Origin: Adiantum capillus-veneris
Lineage: Eukaryota; Streptophyta; Polypodiopsida; Polypodiales; Pteridaceae
Length of the DNA stretch: 64,000 nt
NCBI GenBank assembly: GCA_014529385.2
Contig: CM043962.1
Coordinates: forward strand, 130,397,074-130,461,073
Reading direction: 5' to 3'
Part shown: piece after piece, positions 58,800-64,000 of the stretch
Layout of the letters: the number at the start of each line of letters is the position of its first letter
Position numbering within the stretch: position 1 is the first letter of the stretch
Made by a program: the position numbers and the translations under genes
Notes under the pieces: model-generated
What the model was told of the DNA's origin: nothing
The model's database searches: none
Seen by the model: only the letters and a program-made list of their open reading frames with translations

Positions 58800-59430
58800 T
58801 CTTCAAGGCTAAAAATACAAAGCCCAGACTTACTTGGACCCAAATGAGGAGTTTGCGGTGCGTATAGACGACACTACCATCAATTTTGAAGAGGAGGTGC
58901 GAAAAAACAAATAGGATGACTTGTATGTAGACCAAAATGGAGTACAATATCGCAAGATACAAGACCCCGACTCGGTAGATAAATGGGGATTAGAGGTTGA
59001 TACTCTAATACCAGATAAGGTTGTAAAGGAGGGACCTCCATTGTTAGAATTAGAAGGGTATGAGTTAATTGATGCTAAACCATTAAAACGCATCCCCATT
59101 TTTGATAACCCAAGACTTGGAGTTTATTGCTGGGAAGAAAACAATACCAAGGATTTGGTATGGACAACCCATGCCAAACTAGGACAACTGACTTCCTTGA
59201 AAATTGTGTACATCTTCAAGATCAGGGAAAAAGGGCTAGCAAAACTTCCCGCTCATCTCTTTAGATATTGTTACAAAAATAACTTTGTTATGATGAACCC
59301 AAAAGAGATTGAACAAACCAAGTACCATGGAAACTCAATCCATGAAGTAATTATGGGAACCGCACAGGAAATTGATCGGGATGTGGATCCAAATGTTAGA
59401 TCTTATGACAGCATGTCCAACCAACAATGA
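58800..59430 (+). pseudogene. element G first ORF, unknown (right arm)
   Basis: FKAKKYKAQTYLDPNEEFAV precedes a TAG near 58913. From 58921 the frame is open for 169 codons (YVDQNGVQYRKIQDPDSVDK ... LPAHLFRYCYKNNFVMMNPK ... HEVIMGTAQEIDRDVDPNVR). It is longer than the left copy, which has a stop after IMGTA. No known family; no membrane segment; mixed charge. Confidence 0.5.
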
Positions 59431-59574
59431 ACCATAGTAAGATGTAGTCACCTCAATGGTACCAACATAGAAAGAAAGGATGAAACCACCTATAATAAGA
59501 GAGAAATGAGTGACACAAGGACGAGAAGAGGTCCACATGAGTCACATTTACCAAATAGCTAGTTTGAGGGATTA

Positions 59575-60676
59575 ATAGGAGAGACACCAGTTAGAAGGGA
59601 AAGAGCGGGTGCAGAACACAACCGTAGGGTCAGACCAACAGATTTGCAAAAGTGGGTCAAAAAATACAGCAGATCAGGGGATCCATATGACCATTTGTCT
59701 AGCTTCAGACAGGTTTTGAGAGCGGAGCGCATAAACGACTTCCATGCGCAATTTGAGGGATTTGGGATGACCTTAGAGGGCAAAGCCTTGACTTGGTTCT
59801 AGACCATATCTCTTGGATCGATCACTGACTTGCCAACTTTGGCAATGAGATTTGTTACTACTTGTTCCAAAATGGGGATAAAGCACAGTATAGTTGCACA
59901 AATCTATAGTTTGACGCGGAAACAGGGAGAGAATGTAAAATTCCAACCGAGGAAAGACTCGTCTCATTATTTTTGGAAGGACTTTTAAACAACGGATTAC
60001 ATACTATCTTATACAACAAAAAACATATGACTTGGGAAGCATGTAGTCTAGATGCAATCAAGCTTAGTGATAATTGCAAGATTTATAATGAGGAAAGTAA
60101 AGCTACAGATGTACAAAGCAAACAAACAACAACCATTGTGTTGGCACAAGTCGGACCAGCTATTGTAGCTTCTGCCAGTTCTATAGAGGACATGCTGAAG
60201 CACATGAACGATGTGAATGATGAACATGCAAAGGATACTGTTGAGAGGCCCAACGTAGGGACCAAATCAAGGACAACCACAAAGGCCATTAAAATGGTGC
60301 ACCATTGAAGGAAAATGGAAAAATCATGAGACAAATGAGTGCTATTACATGCCTAAATACGATGAGAATGTTCAATACGTGTCAATGAGGCCACAAGGAA
60401 AACACATGTATTGCTACCCGTCAAATGTGGCACCCATGCAGAGATCACCAATGAATATAGAGAGACCACATCTAGTATTGGGCCAACAACCACCACTCCC
60501 TGGGAATAACGCAGTATCGGTTAAGTATATGCTACCCAAGGGACAAATGGATGAGTACGCTCTAGTACTTGCTACTTCATACCCTAAAACAAGCTCCATA
60601 ACAATGGGGATAGAAGAAGAGTGGTATAGCCAAATTTCTCTAGTCCCTATAGAGCCAATGTTTCAAGCACCCTACT
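59575..60676 (+). pseudogene. element G gag (right arm)
   Basis: GETPVRRERAGAEHNRRVRP (start codon ATG changed to ATA), gag core SSFRQVLRAERINDFHAQFE and EGKALTWF with the shared TAG. A deletion of about 80 bp near 59940 relative to the left arm shifts the frame. Then 59973-60308 and 60349-60678 are open (HTILYNKKHMTWEACSLDAI, then GQQPPLPGNNAVSVKYMLPK). Confidence 0.75.
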
Positions 60677-60679
60677 GAA

Positions 60680-61760
60680 AAAACATCTCTTAACTTTATT
60701 GCAAATCAGGGGGCAAGACCACCAATGGTCAAGCCAATACCCAAACCGAAAGCTGGAAATTGTCATAAATGTGGAGCGGATGATCATTGGAAGAATGAAT
60801 TTCCCAAACCGGATAAGAATGCTTGACCTATAGAGGCTTATTGTGGGGCATGTGGACAAAAGGGAGGACACTTTCTACTAAAAATTTCCCTAGAAACCCA
60901 ACCAACAAAGGAAGAATTTCTATAAACATAATTCAAATGAGGCCAAGTAGTTCATCAAAAGGGGAACCAACAATTCTTGTTCAAGTGATGATTAGATCCC
61001 ATGACAAGGAGAACAAGTAAAAAAACACAAGTGGATCTGACAAATCTAGTAAATCAAAATTCTAGGAAAGAAAGACATAAGAGGTACAAACTTAAGAGAC
61101 AAAAACAACGAAAAGAGACTAAAGAGAAGATAAGGAAGAAACAGAAGAAAGAATTCAGACTCCTTCAACAGAATTCAAGGAACCAAAATCAAAATCGAAT
61201 GAACCAATAATGGTCGACCGAATCTATGAACCAATCAATATAGCTCTGGAGGCTTTCCAAGCTGGTCAAATCCTGGAAAATCAATGGGAAAATTATCTAG
61301 CACCAGATATGGAAGGAGCTAGACTAGAATCTTACAAAAACCTTGTGCAAATCACACAAACCATCATGGAACAGCAGAGTCCACAACAAGAGGTTGCGGA
61401 AAAACTGGTTGAAAATAAGATTGAAACCATGAAGGAAAGAGTTCAAGAAAAGGACGAGTTTGGAAACATGGCAAACGATAACGCACCATCACTTAAACTG
61501 GAAGCTCCTAATAGTGAGAACGGATAGGACAAGGTGCCGATAATTGAAGGAGATTTGCCAAACTACCTATGGAAAAGGGTTAGAGAAGCAAAAGATGGGA
61601 GTATAACCTTGAAATCAGCTCAAAATTGAGGAAGTTCGACTAGTCAATCTCTTCAAAAGTTGAAACTTTACGGATGCTACCATCCTACTTAGGAGAAACG
61701 AAGAGAAATCAATGGTCTGCAAAACAACCAAACTAGGAAGGCCAAGACAAATTCCCTGAT
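60680..61760 (+). pseudogene. element G knuckles and basic linker (right arm only in full)
   Basis: CHKCGADDHWKNEFP (about 60757) is a zinc knuckle with its last Cys replaced, followed by YCGACGQKGGHF, a second partial knuckle. 61001-61210 is extremely Lys/Arg/Gln-rich. 61210-61527 is acidic and helical (APDMEGARLESYKNLVQITQ). From about 60750 to 61760 the left arm has only about 90 bp of different sequence. Confidence 0.55.
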
Positions 61761-62507
61761 AGAGAGGTGAATAACACGGAATCTATACCTGAACCATTCC
61801 CTGAATATTTGTTCAAACCTTTTGAGATGGGACTAAGATCCTGGCCACAATGGATGTATGTGTTAATGAGTCAACACCTACACAATTTTGCGATGCATAA
61901 GGCCATGACATAGTCCCCATCCAAATGGTATTCATCAAGATGAACATGTCTTTTTGGATCACTATTGTGATGCCACAAACGAGTTGAAAGAAGAGACATT
62001 TACAACTGAAGAATCACACTCAAAAAAAGAGTATGTAAGGGCCAAACTTCTACTCCGAGGAGGGGAAGAAAGATTTCTTGAGTTTCCAAATCAACATCAA
62101 AGACGCCAACAGAGATACCGCAAAAAGCACAAAAAAAAAAACTTGAGGAAGAAAATCACAAAACAGCTGTTGGATACCAAAACTCAATTCTTAATGAAAG
62201 TAAACGTTGCAGATTCAAACTAGGGGACTTAGTCTTAGTATATTTGCTGAAGAAATATATACCCAAATTCAAGAAAAAAGGACATGGCCCTTTTGTCATT
62301 GAAGATGTTTCATCAAGCAGTGCAGACAAGTTAGCTACATTAGACAAAGAAATTATGGCAAATTGGATTAGTGGATGTCAGCTCTGTACATACAATCTTC
62401 TCTTGAACCATGAGCTTTTGCAGAGAATGCACACATCCAAGGAAAGAAAGCTTAAACGACAACAGATAATAGAGGAGCTCAAGAGGAGGCTCACATTTGA
62501 ATTCTAA
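61760..62507 (+). pseudogene. element G integrase C-terminal (GPF/Y) remnant (right arm)
   Basis: WPQWMYVLMSQHLHNFAMHK leads into 61954-62223 (LKEETFTTEESHSKKEYVRA) and then 62244-62507 with IPKFKKKGHGPFVIEDV, the GPF/Y motif, preceded in another frame by RFKLGDLVLVY. These are the usual last features of a gypsy integrase. No catalytic core was found upstream. Confidence 0.6.
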
Positions 62508-63010
62508 GATGAAAAGCTTCAAGGCAACCTATTCTACAAGCTGTACCACTCAATGCTCTCCAAGTTCAGCCCACGGTTGAGGATGAGGGAGAGACTAATG
62601 ACAAGTGGAAGGATGGTCTTGATATGTGGATCAATGTGAATTTGGAAGAGGGATACAAAGTGAAAGCTTTAACGGACACGGGAGCTCAAACCAATGTTGT
62701 CATTTACTCAACTTATCTCAAGGCAACTACTCAACCACTTGAGTACTGTTGAGCCACTGTCAAAGGTTGTAACAAACAAATCACTCCAACAGTACGAAAA
62801 ATTAACTTGAATATTATGGTTCATGGATTTTCCTGCCCGCATACCTTCATATGTATTGCGGATGAACACATGAATGAAGACCTAATACTAGGGGTTCCAT
62901 GGATGAGAACCTACAAATTAGTACAAGATTGGAATGCCCAAATGCTATAACTCACACCTAAAGGTGGACAAGTAAGAATATCATTTGCATGCAATAAGGA
63001 AAAATGAAAA
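62508..63010 (+). pseudogene. element G retropepsin (right arm)
   Basis: DMWINVNLEEGYKVKALTDT then GAQTNVV at about 62625-62705, followed by HGFSCPHTFICIADEHMNED and GVPWMRTYKLVQDWNAQML. The DTGA active site is intact; a stop follows PLEYC as in the left arm. It lies downstream of the integrase tail. Confidence 0.75.
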
Positions 63011-64000
63011 GGATTTCTTGATAATTTCCCATCTAGGAAGCAAAAGTCAGCAATCACAAATACGACCACTGCTCCATCAAAGACTACTTCTAGCCATCCT
63101 ATTGAGAGGAATCAAGAAGAATTTGGGTACCCAAGAGCCAATTCAAGAACCAACCTCAACAAGTACGGGTGCCAAAAAGACTACTACACATGGCCGACAA
63201 CTTTAAAGAAAAAACATTCATCCACCTACTCAACGTAAGTCATCGCTACTCAAGAGGACATGGATATGGCAACCAAAGAAGCAAAGTACAACCACAAAAG
63301 ACCAAATATCCATGGCAAAGAAGTTCAACAATGGGTACCAAAAACCCCACAGCAAGTCAAGCCGCTACATTCAGGTATAAGTGGGTATGTAGAGTCAAGG
63401 CACTCACTGCTACAGAGACCATTGTATCCAAATAACACCCAACAGAAAATGCATATTGCACTATCAAAGAACGAGCTCAATTGTTGCAAAATTTACTTTT
63501 TAAAAGAGTCAAGAAACATGATACCTTGACATCAAAAACCCTTGAGTGCCAACCCACTTCTTGCACAACTTTATTTGCATTGACCTCCACAACATAATAG
63601 GGCCAATCAAGGCCATGCATAGACACAACTTTCTAACTTCTACACTGCACAACCCAGGTTGAATTGAAGTCACGAGGGAGGAGACAATCTTAAAAAAATA
63701 AAAGCATATGAATCTAAAAAGTAAAAAGGGCAATGATTTGACGTGATTGTGTGTTAATGTTGGATTTTTATTGAACCAATTAAGTGATTGCCCTAATAAT
63801 GAAATGAATGGGGATTGCCATATGATAACCCCCTAGGTGTGTGTATATATTGCACATATCTTCCCATAGTTATAATATAGTACAATTTCATTTATTAGCG
63901 TGTAATTCGACAGAAATCATGATAAAAATGGAGCAATCCACAAAAATATGGCTGAATAATAAGAGTGGAAGTGTTTTAGAGTTTTTTGAGTATCGAATAG
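63011..64000 (+). other. element G 3' region to window end (right arm)
   Basis: Mirror of 37385-38390. Open basic frames at 62985-63206, 63169-63435 and 63260-63529 overlap and differ from the left arm by shifts. The candidate purine tract (GAGGGAGGAGACAA, about 63673) is followed by AT-rich DNA without genes. Confidence 0.45.

Larger units (their letters stand above)
50390..64000 (-). repeat. giant inverted repeat, right arm
   Basis: Imperfect reverse complement of 50348-37385, running to the window edge. It is slightly longer than the matched left segment because of private insertions (52177-52245, about 1 kb at 60750-61760), partly offset by private deletions (about 113 bp near 58280, about 80 bp near 59940). 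It probably continues beyond the window. Confidence 0.95.

Noticed and set aside
37385-64000. Assembly mirror artefact as the explanation of the inverted repeat
   Set aside because: Arms differ by many substitutions, by a retroposon with its own target duplication in one arm only, and by a 1-kb versus 90-bp swap. Artefactual mirrors would be near identical.

Overview
This window looks like heterochromatic or intergenic DNA from a land-plant nuclear genome. The evidence is the mix of elements: Ty1/copia and Ty3/gypsy (chromodomain-bearing) LTR retrotransposons, an L1-type LINE with a CCHC ORF1 and a zf-RVT tail, a PIF/Harbinger-like MITE, AAACCCTA (telo-box) motifs, spliced plant-style introns, and very long CT/GA, CA and G tracts. 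The lineage cannot be fixed from the sequence; a large, repeat-rich genome (fern, lycophyte or conifer type) is a guess. No rRNA, tRNA or CRISPR was seen. Only one ordinary host gene was found, a trypsin-like peptidase, present twice.

Layout. 1-1886: 3' end of a copia element nested in gypsy A (1887-7063, pol remnant plus 3' LTR). 7064-9655: an older, decayed copia of the same family as the first. 10406-16102: gypsy B on the minus strand, with PBS, PPT, gag and integrase but with protease, RT and RNase H deleted. 16103-16670: a copia leader and gag start fused to gypsy C (16671-19651, integrase plus 3' LTR). 19652-21188: short GCAAGTGG-type repeats and long microsatellites. 21189-about 26878: a nearly full-length but dead LINE on the minus strand. 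26900-28620: CT tracts, a 125-bp dispersed unit, a foldback hairpin and a LINE scrap. 29606-35450: an unusual non-autonomous-looking LTR element F (3' LTR 29900-30804, non-pol ORFs, a leader with spaced palindromes). 35452-37040: a solo LTR of the A/B/C family with a perfect 5-bp target duplication.

From at least 37385 to the window end the sequence is one giant imperfect inverted repeat. The left arm ends at 50348 and the right arm starts at 50390, with a 41-bp unique spacer. Each arm carries, from the outside in: element G (palindrome-array leader, unknown ORF, gag, integrase GPF/Y tail, retropepsin, no RT seen), gypsy fragment E (gag-PR-RT-RNase H, no LTRs), an unrecognised ORF remnant, GC-rich low-complexity DNA, a MITE with TAA target sites, and a six-exon peptidase gene. 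The arms have diverged by substitutions and private indels, so this is not a simple assembly mirror. The right-arm peptidase copy is still open and spliceable (284 aa); the left copy has lost a splice donor, the putative catalytic His and its reading frame.

How the parts relate: the retroelements are all defective as seen here. The A/B/C/D family shares an LTR of about 1.5-1.7 kb that carries an antisense ORF kept open to varying length in several copies. The most distinctive signals are the giant inverted repeat with tail-to-tail peptidase genes, the two sets of spaced CGCG-core palindromes in the leaders of F and G, and the LTR antisense ORF.
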